The notes beneath the pieces were generated by a model, which worked only from the letters and a program-made list of their open reading frames with translations, searched no databases and was not told the DNA's origin. Of a stretch of DNA of 64,000 bases, positions 9,352 to 20,930 are shown piece by piece; positions within the stretch are counted from its first letter, which is position 1, and each line of letters begins with the position of its first letter. This stretch comes from Coriaria nepalensis. Taxonomy: Eukaryota > Streptophyta > Magnoliopsida > Cucurbitales > Coriariaceae. The position numbers were made by a program, and so were the translations under genes. The DNA is taken from the NCBI GenBank assembly GCA_027186245.1, contig CP114493.1, positions 7,323,501 through 7,387,500 of the forward strand, written 5' to 3'.

Positions 9352-12300
9352 TCATATTTCTTTAAAGGAGACTAGTTGGTGGAAATACTTCCGACTCTTC
9401 TGATGTGATCGCCAGTAACAAGCCAATGCCCCGAATGCACAGCTGGCAATGGCTATAGCCAATGCAGCCCCTACGGGGACTACAACAACATTTGTTGAAG
9501 GAACTAAATCTTCAAGATCCCTTCTCGTTTCTTCATTTACAGTAATACCCTTGTCTTTATATAAGGACAATAACATTTTTCCGTAATAGCCGGACAAGAA
9601 TTTGAACACTTCATCCTCGTCCCAGATTATCCTGTTGGTCAGGCTGGAAGAACGGTAGCAAGATGGACAAAGTTGTTTTGGAGGCCAAATTGATTTTGGG
9701 AATTTGGGATCTCCTGTTTGTGAAGATTCTTCTTCTTTGATTAATCTTTCATTGACTTTGTTGTGTGCATTCCACAACCAAAGGGCAAAGTCACGGGTTT
9801 TATTGAAAGGAGTAGAGACGCTGAAATTAGGGATTATTCAAGGTTAGACGAAAGAATATTGGGTGATAATGAAGATGAGATGTTTTCTGATTTGGGATTT
9901 TACCTAGAACACATTTCATAGAAATGTTGGCGGCATTCTTCACAGACAAAGAAGTTGTAGATGAAATCACAAATTGATGTAAATGCGAACTGGCTTTCTC
10001 CATCATCAATTCTTACAGAGAGGGAATGCAGTAGAACCCATAACCCGCAGCTGCAAAGACAACCCATTTGTAACAAATCATGAAGAACACTCAACAAATA
10101 GAAAGTCGAAAGCATCTCTAGAAACTCAAGAAGTTGCTCATACACGGAAAAAAAAGAAAAAAAGAGGATATTATTAGAGACCAACAGTGGTTTTCATAAT
10201 GATTACTTGCTTCATCATCACTTGATGGAGGTATACCCAGAAGAATGTAATAATTTAAAAGGCCGATTATGATGTTTAAGTATTTGAAACAGGGAACTCC
10301 TCTAGAACAGTTACGATTTGCTAATTATTACATCAAGGTTGAAAATAGATAGATAAACATGTACCTAAATCCCCTCGTCTCATTCTTGCTTCCACGGCAG
10401 AAAATCTGCAAAATAAGACAACTAAGAAATCAGCAAACTACAATTTTTTTCATCAATCCAACAACATATGATATTAACTCCATAGAACTTCAAATAATTA
10501 ACGAATGCATTTAAAAATCTAATAACTTCAACAGAAACAGATAAAAGAATCATGGTGTTAAGGCGGTCAATTTAATCTTTTAAACACCTACCCAATATCC
10601 ACGAGGAACCTCATTTCCACATATCTTAAAGTTCTTCAATGCACCTTTTGCACTAACAACTTCTTGTTTATTTGTTGAAAGTGTATCTAAGGGACATAAG
10701 TCGTCAAAATTTACAAGTACCTCTGCACTCCCCATCCGACACCTAAAATTGGTAAATGGAATCTTAGTGCAACACAACAACAGAATAGAGCTAAGAAAGT
10801 GAAACGGTAAGTCGAACTGAATAATGGATCTTCACCTCCTAGAAGGATGATGTGCCACCTGAAGTTGAAGAAATTTGATAAGTGAAGCCCGTGTTTCAGA
10901 CTTGATCATCTGCAACACAAGTATGACCTTCATAAAATCTATAAAACCAAAAGGTAAAAAAGTAGGGGAAAAAAAGGAGAGACTAGAGAGTAGTGAGAAA
11001 AATAAATAGCAATCAACCTTGTGTTCTAAGATAATATCAAAGGCAGTGGATGTTGCCTCCTCAACATCATATACAGCTCGTGCAATCTGTTAAAGTTGAG
11101 AGTAACAAAATATTATCTTCTTGAAATGAAATGGAGATTTTTTGACTTAAAATATAGTGAAACAAACTCATAGTCGTGCTTCTGAACAACCTGTCCGAGA
11201 TCTGAGACATTTGATGATACATGTTCATTCTCAAATTTTGCATCATCCAAGTTAAATGAGCTGGAAAGAGAGTGAAAGCTCTTAAAACATAAAAACAAGA
11301 CTAGATATTTAAGAATTTAGAAAAAATCCACACAAATTAAGTGCTAGAGAAGTAAAGGTACAAAAAATTTCTCTCTCTAGGTCATGTGGCTCGACTTTTT
11401 TACTGATGTAGCCATGCAGGACCATTATATAGAAGCAAGTGAAGAGGGAGAAAGAGAGAAATAAAGTGCTGAACCTTCGAAGTGTGTTTTCATTCCTCTA
11501 TAATAAAAATGCTTTGAAATTAATGAGAGTACCCCATACCTTCCCATTTGCTTGTTTATCCAATTAAGCAATCGATCAGCAGTTTGCCCATTATCAATGT
11601 ACTGTATTTCACTTTTCTCTTGTTTAGGTCCCCAACCACCAGCTACAAATTTCGAGGGAGGGCCCCAAAATAGCACAGGATAATGACTCACAGAAAACTT
11701 ATCACATAGATTAGTATTCATCTGTGCTGCCAAACAAGTGAAGGAAAAGGACAAATCACCAAGTGCTTGTTTTATCATTCAATGACAAGGAGATCTTATA
11801 GACATACCAAGCAAATTTATAAGCTTCAAATGACCCAAATAAATGAGACCGAAAATTTCACACTTGCTTAACTCATGTATCCAATGCATGTGTACAAGCT
11901 AATTGCATGACCATCTTGCAAAAAACAAATTACAAAGAAAGCAATTTGAGGACTTCCGCATCTGTACACCCTTGGAGAAAAGTGAACAATGTGCATACCT
12001 TCAAAGCACAGTCTACCCTTGTCATCAATAATATCCCTGGATGCACAGCATCAGGTCCATTGAAAAGCCTTGCAACTTTTTCATATTGGGGCTACAAACA
12101 TGAATTTTCAGTCGATAAGCAAAATCAGAGAACATCAATTACGACTTCTCAAAACAGAAATTCTAGTGTATCGTACCTTATAGTTTCTGCAAGCAGGGCA
12201 CCTGTTAAGACCGAGAACAGTAATTAAAATGATTATCATTCGAGAATTAATAGGAAAAGATGGTAAAATCGTAAACTGCGTATGCACAAGTTCAGAAAGT

Positions 12301-12760
12301 AATGGCCATTTCATTGTAGTCACCGAAATCCAAGCAATCTAATGTAAAGTACAAGGTAATGATTCAATTCGCTCAAGTTACAGTTCGTGTATACAGTTAG
12401 CAGTCTAAGATTATTAGTCAAATGCCAAACTGGAAATCTCCACGAAATCATCAAAAAAATTCTTTAAAATTCATTAGTAGAAACAATTCGCAAGTCTCTT
12501 CCATTCGAAAATGAAAAAATATAAAAAAAATATAAAAAGACTAACCAATGGGCAAAAAACTCAACGATGGCAAAAGTAGCAGGAGTATCCTCAAGAATCG
12601 CATCGAAATTAGTAGAATTCAAATCCACGGCGTAATCGCGAGGATCAGCGTTGTCGTTGCCAATCGCTCGAAGGATCGAGCGGGATCCAGAGGAAACCAA
12701 CGAGGCAGCAAATCTCAAGGAAATCAGAGCCACAATCAGAACCAAAAGCGTCTTAGACAT
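9352..12760 (-). CDS. QSOX: Quiescin sulfhydryl oxidase (QSOX), plant type
   Basis: QSOX makes disulfides in secretory-pathway proteins and passes electrons through FAD to oxygen, giving hydrogen peroxide. Eleven exons (minus order): 12546-12760, 12177-12201, 11999-12091, 11540-11721, 11191-11260, 11018-11086, 10836-10909, 10592-10742, 10365-10405, 9904-10050, 9352-9820; 511 residues, normal for plants. Order: signal peptide (MSKTLLVLIVALISLRFAAS); thioredoxin domain with active site FFAHWCPACRNYK, whose CPAC spans exons 1-2; linker; Erv/ALR FAD domain with GYWIFCRGSKNETRGF, CGLWVLLHSLSVR, the CEEC redox pair and the FAD-binding WNAHNKVN; a CPSC pair; and a C-terminal membrane helix (VPVGAALAIAIASCAFGALACYW). 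As in plants generally, the second thioredoxin domain is absent. It is divergent from MAF1. Exon phases all fit, so it appears functional. Confidence 0.95.
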
Positions 12761-13186
12761 GGAAATAGATCAACCGCGAAAGAGAGGGAAAAAGACAGAG
12801 AAGAGTGCTCGAAGATTCTCAGAAACAGAAACCAGAGAATCCTTCAGGAATTTGGAAGGAAAAAGGGGACGGCTTTTTGATGTTCAAGCGAACGGCTAAC
12901 AGATTGCTTGAAGAGAGATCTGCACTCTTCGTTTTCTTTTTCTTTTCTAATTATTTACTGAAAACTCCAGGGGAAAAAAAAAAAGGCAAAAAGAGTTTTT
13001 GGAGTACAATTACAGACGACCTAATGACTGATGAGATTAGGTGACTTGTCCCCTAACCCATTTGGGGGACAGGGCTAAGTTGACTTCATTAAAGGACCTG
13101 ATTTTAAAATATTAGGTATAGTGGGGTTCCGATTATTAATTTAAGTACCAATAGGGTATAATTGAAATTCACTAAAAATCGTTAGC

Positions 13187-13239
13187 CGTAGCAGTGACGG
13201 CCCAAACATTCATAGGTCGTAGCAGTGACGGCCCAAACA
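13187..13239. repeat. Two 22-bp direct repeats containing a GGCCCA (site II) core
   Basis: CGTAGCAGTGACGGCCCAAA followed by CA occurs at 13187-13208 and again at 13218-13239 with no mismatch. The core GGCCCA is the site II/TCP-binding type common in promoters of growth-related plant genes. Two spaced copies upstream of MAF1 suggest a duplicated cis element. Confidence 0.7.
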
Positions 13240-13307
13240 CAGGAAAAAGACCATTAATAGAACGGGCCATTTTACGTCCCATTAGCCCGTTGGTCTTTGT
13301 CTCTTCT
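13239..13307 (+). promoter_or_regulatory. 69-bp promoter box shared with 20781-20849
   Basis: Aligns without gaps to the segment upstream of the FAM133-like gene, 56 of 69 bases identical by hand count. Invariant blocks include AGAACGGG, CCCATTAGCC and CTTTGTCTCTTCT. Both copies lie upstream of plus-strand genes with 5' UTR introns, and both have AAACAGACACGTG nearby. Whether this is a cis-regulatory module or a relic of a dispersed repeat cannot be settled from one window. Confidence 0.6.
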
Positions 13308-14076
13308 GATTCTCCAGGTACGATTTTTGAGAGGTATATTTCGGCTCAGCCGCCGAGCCAACAGCAGCCTTACTCGGCTTAATACACAAACAGACACGTG
13401 TAGAGAAAGTAAAACATTGGTTCGTACGTTCTTATCCAAAGCAAAGGCCAAGCCAATTAGCAAATTCCCAATTCAATTCAAAATTTTCGAAAACAGAAAA
13501 CGTAGAATATTCGTTTAGGGTCCTTTTGAAATCCGTTCGGAAACAATAATTCATAAAATCCGCCAAAATTGATCGTAATTCGGCACCAATTCTGCTTTCA
13601 GGCTTCACCAATTTGGAGCGGAGATTATTCAAACAAGGTACACTAAATCTGTACTCTTTTTTTTAATTCGAATTTGTTTGAAATTCTAGGGAGATCCGCT
13701 CGTGATTTGATATGTTAGTAACAATTATAGCTCAATTTTGCGATGCGAATCAGTCGATTACAGTTTTTTAATCTTGTTTTGCTTGTTAGTGCTTTGTATT
13801 CATCCATTTTAAGTGTGTGAGGAGGAGGTTTCCTTGTTCTCAATCTGTAAAAGTTGTGAGATCTGACTTGTTTGAATGTTGTGATTGTTATGGAATTTTG
13901 GTAAATGTAAAATCCTTAATCCATGGAATACACGTGAAGAAGAGAGAATTTCTGAATTTATTTTGTGTCCGTATCTTGAGAATATCTACCTTGTTTAGTT
14001 ACTCGGATGGTGTTAGTTTTGATCTGTTTATAATGGTGACTCCATTATAAATATCTAATCTACAGGACCTGACTCC

Positions 14077-15940
14077 ATGAAATTCCTCGAACACATTCCC
14101 CTTGACAGGTAAATGAAATTATAAAAGAGTACTTACTGCTTTTCTATATGCATATATTACTAACTCGCTCTTATGTTCTCTAGAATGAATGAGTTCTTGA
14201 GTCATTTGAATCTTGGAGAAAGAACCATCAAAGGATGCATTGAAGCTTATTCTTGTAAGTTCACCAAGTTTTCCTTTAATGTATATGCTTGTGGAGTTCC
14301 TGAATACAATTTCCCTTCATGTTTCTGTTAGGCAAGCACACAGGGATAGATAAGAAAGTATCTATCAGTTTGGAGAACGAGGTTGATCAAGCTTCTTCTC
14401 TTATTTAGTTTCTCTGCCTTCTTTTTAATTTTGTACAATAGTCAACTTACCTTTTTGGTTTATTTATCAGTCTATTCATTATGTTTCAGATTCTTGACTA
14501 TCTTGGGAAATCGTCAGACACTGACTCTTCCTCTCCATCTGAACTTTTGCTAAGCAGATCAAGGTGATGACCTAGACATTGGTAAAAATATTTAAAAGCA
14601 TATTTTTATATGTTATAGTCTTTGACTAGGTTTTTTGTCCTTACAACCAGCCGAAAAACATTGATATATCTGGTCCTTGCACTGAACCACATCTATCCAG
14701 ATTATGACTTCAGGTATCTTTATGGTTGGTGATGTATCAAACATATTAATGGTGTTCTATATACAAAGGAGGGTTATGGGTAATGTTACTGTCAGCTTAT
14801 TAGGCGACTTGACATCCCGTTATATAATCCTCTTTTTGAGTCAAGTGGGAGTGGTGTCAAAAGGATTGACAGACAGTTCATAGAACTGTTGCTCTGGCAG
14901 GAGCTGAGAGTTCAAGTCTCTCCATTTCCCAAGTTATTGAGTCTCTTTAAGTCTGTTTTAATTTGTATTAGCTTCGTTTGCATTTGGCTAATGTATTTTT
15001 ATTGTTTTACTTATGGCTCCCTGTATTATGATAAATGGGTACATCTTTGTTGTGTTTTTTGTCTTTTAGTGCAATGAAAGCTCACCAGTTCTTCACAGAG
15101 GAAGGCTGGGACAGTTTTAAGCAGATATTTGACACCTACATGTTAGAAGCATCAAAGGTACGGTGTGCTCTGTAGGTGTTTGAGTAAGCATATATATATA
15201 TATTAATGTCTTAGTGCACGTGTTCAAGTGGGTGTTTCCATGTACACCCAAATCCTTGATCCTATTTATTTTCCAAGCAAATCGGTTTCTTTCTCTGCTT
15301 GCGATTTTGATGTCACACATGAAGATTAGATATGGAAGATATTGTGCGTGAACAACAGTATTGACCTTTCCGCTTATCATCATATTATGGGGTGATTTTG
15401 TACAGAATAAAAAATTTGTTAGCAGCATGCTTTTCAAGTTTGACATTGGGATTTTTCTGATCATTAATTGTAGGAATGGATTGAGAATTATGAGGGTTGC
15501 ACCCTATTTGAAACAATTTACAGGGCTCTGGATGAGGTTGTAAACGTAGCAGAATGTGAAATTTACAGTTACAATCCAAACTCTGATGCAGATCCTTTTC
15601 TAGAGAGAGGAGCAATGTAAGTTTTTTCTCTTAATCTTTACTTGAGTTACTGATATTATAAGTGGATAGAGACTCATATGTTTGTTTCGTCAGATGGTCT
15701 TTCAATTTCTTCTTCTACAACAGAAAACTGAAACGGGTTGTAAGCTTCCGCTTCGCTTGTATAAGGTATAGATGTAATTACATCTGATAGATTATCCCAT
15801 TCTTCACTACTACATATTGCTGCCTTAACTTCTTCTTTTTCTTCATTTTGTTTATGTGTGGCAGTAATTTGGTTGATTCTCTTACGGACGAAATGGTTTT
15901 CGGGGATGATGGGGACATTTTTGATAACATGGACATATGA
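14077..15940 (+). CDS. MAF1: MAF1, repressor of RNA polymerase III transcription
   Basis: MAF1 binds Pol III and represses tRNA and 5S rRNA synthesis when growth is limited; TOR-dependent phosphorylation normally controls it. Nine coding exons: 14077-14108, 14184-14254, 14332-14381, 14490-14563, 14651-14713, 15070-15157, 15474-15616, 15694-15765 and 15865-15940. The product begins MKFLEHIPLDRMNEFLSHLN, then LGERTIKGCIEAYSCKHTG and SLENEILDYLG (A box), a short Ser-rich spacer, and the B/C boxes (YLVLALNHIYPDYDFSAMKAHQFF, then IWSFNFFFYNRKLKRVVSFR), ending in the acidic tail DDGDIFDNMDI. Length is about 222 residues, as in other plants. The ninth exon was assigned by phase: AG|T gives Ser-Asn-Leu-Val. 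All joins keep the frame, so I regard it as intact. Confidence 0.93.
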
Positions 15941-17160
15941 GCTTGTTGTTTAGTACTCTAGGATAGGGTTTTATAAGTAGAAATAAAAAAGACACAGAAA
16001 ATCCCTTCTAATCCATATGATATGTCTATTGTCTTGTAGTTAGGAATAGAATTAGAACCTACTGATCATATATAATTAATGTGTATTGAGGCTTGTGAAC
16101 TCTGACATCTACTGATATTGTAACAGTTCTGCTCTGCTCGTAGAACTTTGAGATGTATATTTTGTGTGAGATTTTATTGAGCTAATAAGAACTATTTGAT
16201 GCATTAATGTCTAAACTCACTCTCTATACTTATCTTCATGTTCTATAAGATAAGAAATTGATGGCATAACTCCATTAATACTTGAGAAAACCTCTTTCCA
16301 TCTTTCATTTGTTTTCTTAATATCTTTTCATCCTTTTTCGGGACCAGAACTTATAGGTCAAAATGATTACATGCAACTATATTTTTAAAAATAAAAGGTA
16401 AGCTCTTATCCATTTGTATTGGCAAAATCCACTTCCTTACTATATCGGCCTGACCATACCAAAATATGGATTCTAATCCTATAGTGAGTTTACTTTTGTG
16501 GTGGAAAAGAGCAGTTCATGTCATCAGTATCTATATTTCGATACACCAGATTCTTTGCGTTATCTAATACATTACTTGTTTCACTTTTTACTTAAACCCT
16601 TTTAAAATTGATCAGTTTCTTTACATGATTGATCATTGTAGAGATTATTATGGATATTAGCTCTGAGATTAAAGTTTATTATTATTTTTTTTTTGGAAGT
16701 ATTTTATTTGTTCATGGTGTCTACTTGTTTTTCCAACTTTAGATTTACAAAATCTTGTTTTTCCCTGTAAGCTCTCAATAAGAGACAAAACCCATCACGT
16801 GTTTGTTGATATCATTATCTGTATCGTCCCTATGTTTCAGATGTCTAAATTATACTTTAATTAGATTTAAAAAAGTAACAAAAAAAATTATATATATATA
16901 TATATCTACTGACCTATACATACATACATACATACATACATACATACATGACTCCAGCAAAATTGTATGTTATATGCTTAAATTAAATGATCTTTCTCAC
17001 AAATTTTTATTGAATCGGAATGACTTAGCAACAAACAAATTGGTTTAGTCAACCTCATTTTTGCCAATAATGCATACTCCACGTTGAGCCACATAACCGC
17101 TTACCATTTGTCCTTCCATGACTCCACCAGTCAGTTTATATCAATTATATATGTATACAA
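15941..17160. other. Intergenic AT-rich region with microsatellites
   Basis: Contains the MAF1 3' UTR, then no supported gene. A (TA)n run at about 16888-16905 is followed by (TACA)n at about 16917-16950. Nothing else was recognised. Confidence 0.5.
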
Positions 17161-17238
17161 TTCTACATATATAAATACACAAGAGGATCAAGAGATAGAG
17201 ATGTACAGAATCCCATCAAATCCCACTTGAAAGTTGAA

Positions 17239-17359
17239 ATGGCTTCTCCTCTTCCATCTTTCTGCACGACATTGAATCCTTCCACTCCAAGGTATCACAA
17301 CATGATGTTCATAGTCAATCACTCCCAACTCAAATGTCAAAGCTGCTTCAACGATGAAG
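17239..17359 (+). CDS. Possible orphan first exon with plastid-targeting-like N-terminus
   Basis: A TATA-like TATATAAATACAC at about 17165-17177 lies 60-70 bp before ATG 17239. The frame starts MASPLPSFCTTLNPSTPRY, Ser/Thr-rich and poor in acidic residues like a chloroplast transit peptide. A donor-like GATGAAG|GTATTA follows at 17359/17360. I find no matching downstream exon before the PADRE gene, which lies on the other strand. It may be the surviving 5' end of a truncated gene, or chance. The frame without splicing runs to 17445. Confidence 0.25.
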
Positions 17360-17995
17360 GTATTATGCCCCCTCGTAATCAACTTGCATTCAGGATAACT
17401 ATTTTTTGTATTTACTTTATTGAAATTCTTACAAAAATAATATAAAGTTTATTGCATATTATTTGCACTAGAGAAATTATTATATACTCTGGAGTAGTTA
17501 TTTCAAAATTTAATAGTAAAAATAATTAATATAACTTAATGTTGTTGATTATAATAAAATACTGAATATAAAATAATGTCTCAATTTAATATACTATTTT
17601 TATATGAATATTTTTCTTTTAAAATTGTTTTGTTTATGTATCATCTACCAAATGTTCGGGCCCAGGCCTCAAGGGCTATCTTCTGCTTGGCCCAAGATAT
17701 CTGGGCTGAGCCTTTTCAGAAGGGGAAAATCACTGAACCTAGTACTGTAGTAGGTACCATGTGGAATTATATGTGTTTTCATGGCCCACTAGCCGAATCT
17801 ATAGAACTCTCACTCATTTACCAAGTCGAGTCAAAGCATGTTATTATTCTGGTAGAATCAGTTACCGCGTCTAGACTCTAGAATTGTAAGTATCTGGTCC
17901 AAACTGAAAATGTCAAAAAAGGCACGCTCCCACCAACCGTAGTGTTTAGCTTTGATTGATCATCGATGACACACTCATAATTCGTTTACCTCGCA

Positions 17996-18574
17996 TTAAC
18001 GATGAGCATCCGTCGGATCTCATCCGATCCGATGATTGCTGATTTGATAATTTTACATCCACCGAAACATACAGCATATTGCATGGAAGCAAGGCTATGA
18101 TTGTAAACAGGGCGATCACTCTTCTGCTCGATCTCGAGCTTGAACTCTGAATTAGATCATGGTATCAGTGCTTGATATTTGTGCATGCAGAAGCGTATAG
18201 TCAATGGCCAAGAATTATGCTTGTCCAACTATGACAATTGATATACAAGGAATGAAATAAATCCTAGCTAATAAATGGAGAGTTTAATATATGCATAATT
18301 CAAATATTGTGATAGTCGTAGATATGGTGAGTTGGAGGCGTTGCAGAGATGGAAAGGAGCAAGAGTGATCAGGAGGTTTCCTTAATATGTAAGGGATAAT
18401 ATATTTTAAAGGTAATAAAATCAGCTAAGGATCGGATATCCAACCATTATTCTAACATCTGATTTTGTTTTGAGTGACACGGTCGGAACATCCAATCCGA
18501 TTCACATTTTATGTTTCCTCATCCGACCGATGCGACTGATTTGCGCCGGATCAGATGGGTTTTGATCATCCCTA
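17996..18574. mobile_element. Possible hAT-like non-autonomous element with ATCCGA subterminal motifs
   Basis: The left end, TAACGATGAGCATCCGTCGG, and the inverse of the right end, TAGGGATGATCAAAACCCAT, share TAnnGATGAnCA. Both ends are rich in GATCCGA/CATCCGA-type words (for example CTCATCCGATCCGATGATTG), and the interior is unrelated AT-rich sequence. No target duplication was found, so borders are tentative. Confidence 0.3.
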
Positions 18575-18961
18575 TTTCACACCATTTGAACACTTGATTC
18601 CATGCCTATAACGTATCAAAGTAGGTAAATAACTAACTCTACCATTTGAACTTAGGACATAAAGGTAAGGATTTAGCTCTCTTAACTACTATAAAGACCA
18701 AATTTACTACATTACGACTTCCGGAGGTTTCCCGGACTAAATGATTTTTAAGGTTACCCACCATCTGAAAAAAAAAAAAAAACCTAAAATTTCTACCCTA
18801 AAAAGGTATAAAAATACATAGATCATCAACTAATGGCCATTCTCGTTTATAGTACTAATGCTTTCATGAAAATTTGAGAGCAAGAACACAAACAAAATCA
18901 GTATAGAAATAAGAAAATTATTTCTACTAATGCCAAAACTACATAACATCACAATACATAA

Positions 18962-19510
18962 TCACTCCCATCTTCTACATATAGACTCTTCCTTTATAGT
19001 TTCTAATGAAGGCTTCCTAGACCTAGAAGCAACCAACCTAAACCTAAATTCTTGAATGAGACCCTCATCCTCAATTTCATCTAAACTCAATCTCGAGCCT
19101 TCAACAACCTCCGGTCCCAGAGGGAGCTCACCACCACCATGATGATCACCCTCCGGTTGAATCCTAACTGAACCACCACCCGATATCCGCCTAGAAGCGG
19201 AATTAGCCGCCAAAAAGAGCGTAGCCATGTCGGCGGCCGTGACCACAGAATTCACCCTTTTCATCGGAAACATGACGTATACGTTGCCGGACTCGAGCTC
19301 CTCATCAGCAGAAAGGGGAGAAAACCTCCGACTGATATGTAAAGACTTGGAGTTGTGTAAGAAAAAGTTGGGGCATTCAAACATGAGCTCCGCCGCTCTT
19401 ATCATGGGCTCGTGAAACTGCCTCACTTCACCGGTAGGGAAAACCACCCTGGCGGCATTAGAATTCTTCATCAAAGGGTTCGGTAGAGTGCATGAAACAT
19501 AGTTTCCCAT
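18962..19510 (-). CDS. PADRE/DUF4228 domain protein
   Basis: Intronless, 182 residues. It starts MGNYVSC, a strong N-myristoylation signal followed by a possible palmitoylation Cys, which is typical of this family. Then come ARVVFPTGEVRQFHEPMIRAAELM, CPNFFLHNSKSLHISRRFSPLSADEELESGNVYVMFPMKRVNS and a VTAADMATLFLAA helix, in the conserved DUF4228 order (family sequence recalled). The C-terminal half is Gly/Ser/Glu-rich and low in complexity, ending near FRFRLVASRSRKPSLETIKEE. Plant PADRE genes are often induced by pathogens and stress; no specific biochemical role is known. The neighbouring DNA shows no gene on either side for over 1 kb. Confidence 0.9.
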   Translation of the reverse strand: MGNYVSCTLPNPLMKNSNAARVVFPTGEVRQFHEPMIRAAELMFECPNFFLHNSKSLHISRRFSPLSADEELESGNVYVMFPMKRVNSVVTAADMATLFLAANSASRRISGGGSVRIQPEGDHHGGGELPLGPEVVEGSRLSLDEIEDEGLIQEFRFRLVASRSRKPSLETIKEESICRRWE

Positions 19511-19710
19511 GATCGGTTAAAAGCTCGGAATTGGTTGGGAAACAATGAAATGAGAGAAAAACGGGTAAGGAGAAGGAGGAGGAGGGGGTTGATATAGTGA
19601 ATTTGAAGATTTAAATGCAGCCGTAATATATGGATTAATATGATACTCATATTATTTAATATATAATCGATTATGAAAACGCGTTGACAACAAAATATTA
19701 TGTGCGCCAT

Positions 19711-20358
19711 GTATTTGATTCAATTATGGGAAGGAGATTCAAACCAGGTAGCTATAAATGTAATATTTATTTACTTTTGTGGTCGATAGAAAGCTGGCCA
19801 AGATCATGGAATTTCCTCTGTCATGTCATCCCATGAAATTTTTGTCTATTCTTCTACTAAAATTTTGTGTATTGGTCGTGAAATTTTAATTTATTTTTGA
19901 ATTATAAAGTTACGTAAAAAGTGATGATGATTATATCTGTCGTATCTATCTAAGAGTAAGAGTATATTCTATAGGAGTTATTAGTCTTAGACGTCTCTTC
20001 TTTTCAATAAGGTTGTTAGTAATGGTCAGTCAATCTTTGCTAATCATAGTTTATTAAGTTTATAATACTCTTAATGAAACGTTTTGATTATCATGATAAA
20101 TATGTAACTATTGAATAAAAGGCAATATCGTGACATAAGGACAACACAAAACAGAAGATGACAACTGTATGTATGTGTTCATTTTTTAATATATTGTTTT
20201 TCCACCGTTGATTTAATGGTTTGAGAAGTGGGGGTCCGTTGATGTCCTTTTTTCTTGTCCTATTCCCGTTTCTTCTTCTTCTTCTCCTTGCTTTATATTT
20301 GAAGAATTAAGGCTCTCTTTTGTACAATTATTACTCATGTAGAAAACGAGTAATATAC

Positions 20359-20403
<45 letters not shown>

Positions 20404-20930
20404 AATTAATTAATTAAAGTGAAAGAAGTTAAGTAAAAACAAAGAAAGGTCGCTGATCGCATTTAAGGTGGTCTTGTTTTTTTGTTTTTTTCTTTCCTTT
20501 TTTTGGGACCACAATCAAGGCGTTGATCATTCTCAAATCGAAGAGAGTAATAACTAAGGAGACTACACCAGAAAGGTAAACATACATTGACCCAAAACCA
20601 TAAAATAAAATAAAATTAAAAAAAAAATATATATATATATTTACTCCGATTGAACCCTTTTGCCGCTCCGTCAACCCTTTTACCGCTCTTTCAACTACTA
20701 CTTCCGCCCCGAAAATATTTTAAAATTACTAAGATCACAAGTTCCAAACAGACACGTGCGTAGAAGTGACACCCCAGAAAACAGGAAGATGACCACTACC
20801 AGAACGGGTCACTTTTCGGCCCATTAGCCGATTGAACTTTGTCTCTTCTCGCCGACGTCGTTTTGTCTGAGGCGGTGCAGAAATATGCGCGTGTATAGGT
20901 TTAAAAAGGTGATGTGATGGAGTAGGCGTC
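19711..20930. other. Intergenic region with (AAAT)n microsatellite and FAM133-like promoter
   Basis: AT-rich sequence with (AAAT)n at 20361-20400 running into (AATT)n to about 20416. From about 20740 on it holds the FAM133-like promoter, including CAGACACGTG at 20749-20758 and the shared box at 20781-20849. The short minus-strand ORFs here have no recognisable content. Confidence 0.5.
20781..20849 (+). promoter_or_regulatory. 69-bp promoter box, second copy (FAM133-like gene)
   Basis: Ungapped partner of 13239-13307, about 81% identical. It includes GGCCCATTAG, a site II-type core in inverse orientation. The first exon of the downstream transcript probably starts between here and the AATTCAG|GTACCA donor at about 21033. 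Confidence 0.6.

Larger units (their letters stand above)
12761..14076. other. Divergent promoter and 5' UTRs of QSOX and MAF1
   Basis: The start codons are 1.3 kb apart. A likely MAF1 5' UTR intron runs from the AACAAG|GTACAC donor near 13637 to the CTACAG acceptor at about 14065. The region holds a 22-bp direct repeat (13187-13239), a 69-bp box shared with the FAM133-like promoter (13239-13307) and a G-box-like CAGACACGTG (13391-13400). ORFs here look like chance frames. Confidence 0.55.

Noticed and set aside
12548..12899. Lys/Arg-rich plus-strand ORFs
   Set aside because: Antisense to QSOX exon 1 and leader; composition comes from the complement.
14815..14940. Open stretch between MAF1 exons 5 and 6 (RRLDIPLYNPLFES-like frame)
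   Set aside because: It would break the conserved YDFSAMKAHQFF join; no MAF1 homologue I recall has an insert here.
17576..17881. 101-codon plus-strand ORF
   Set aside because: No recognisable family, AT-rich start, no splice or promoter context.
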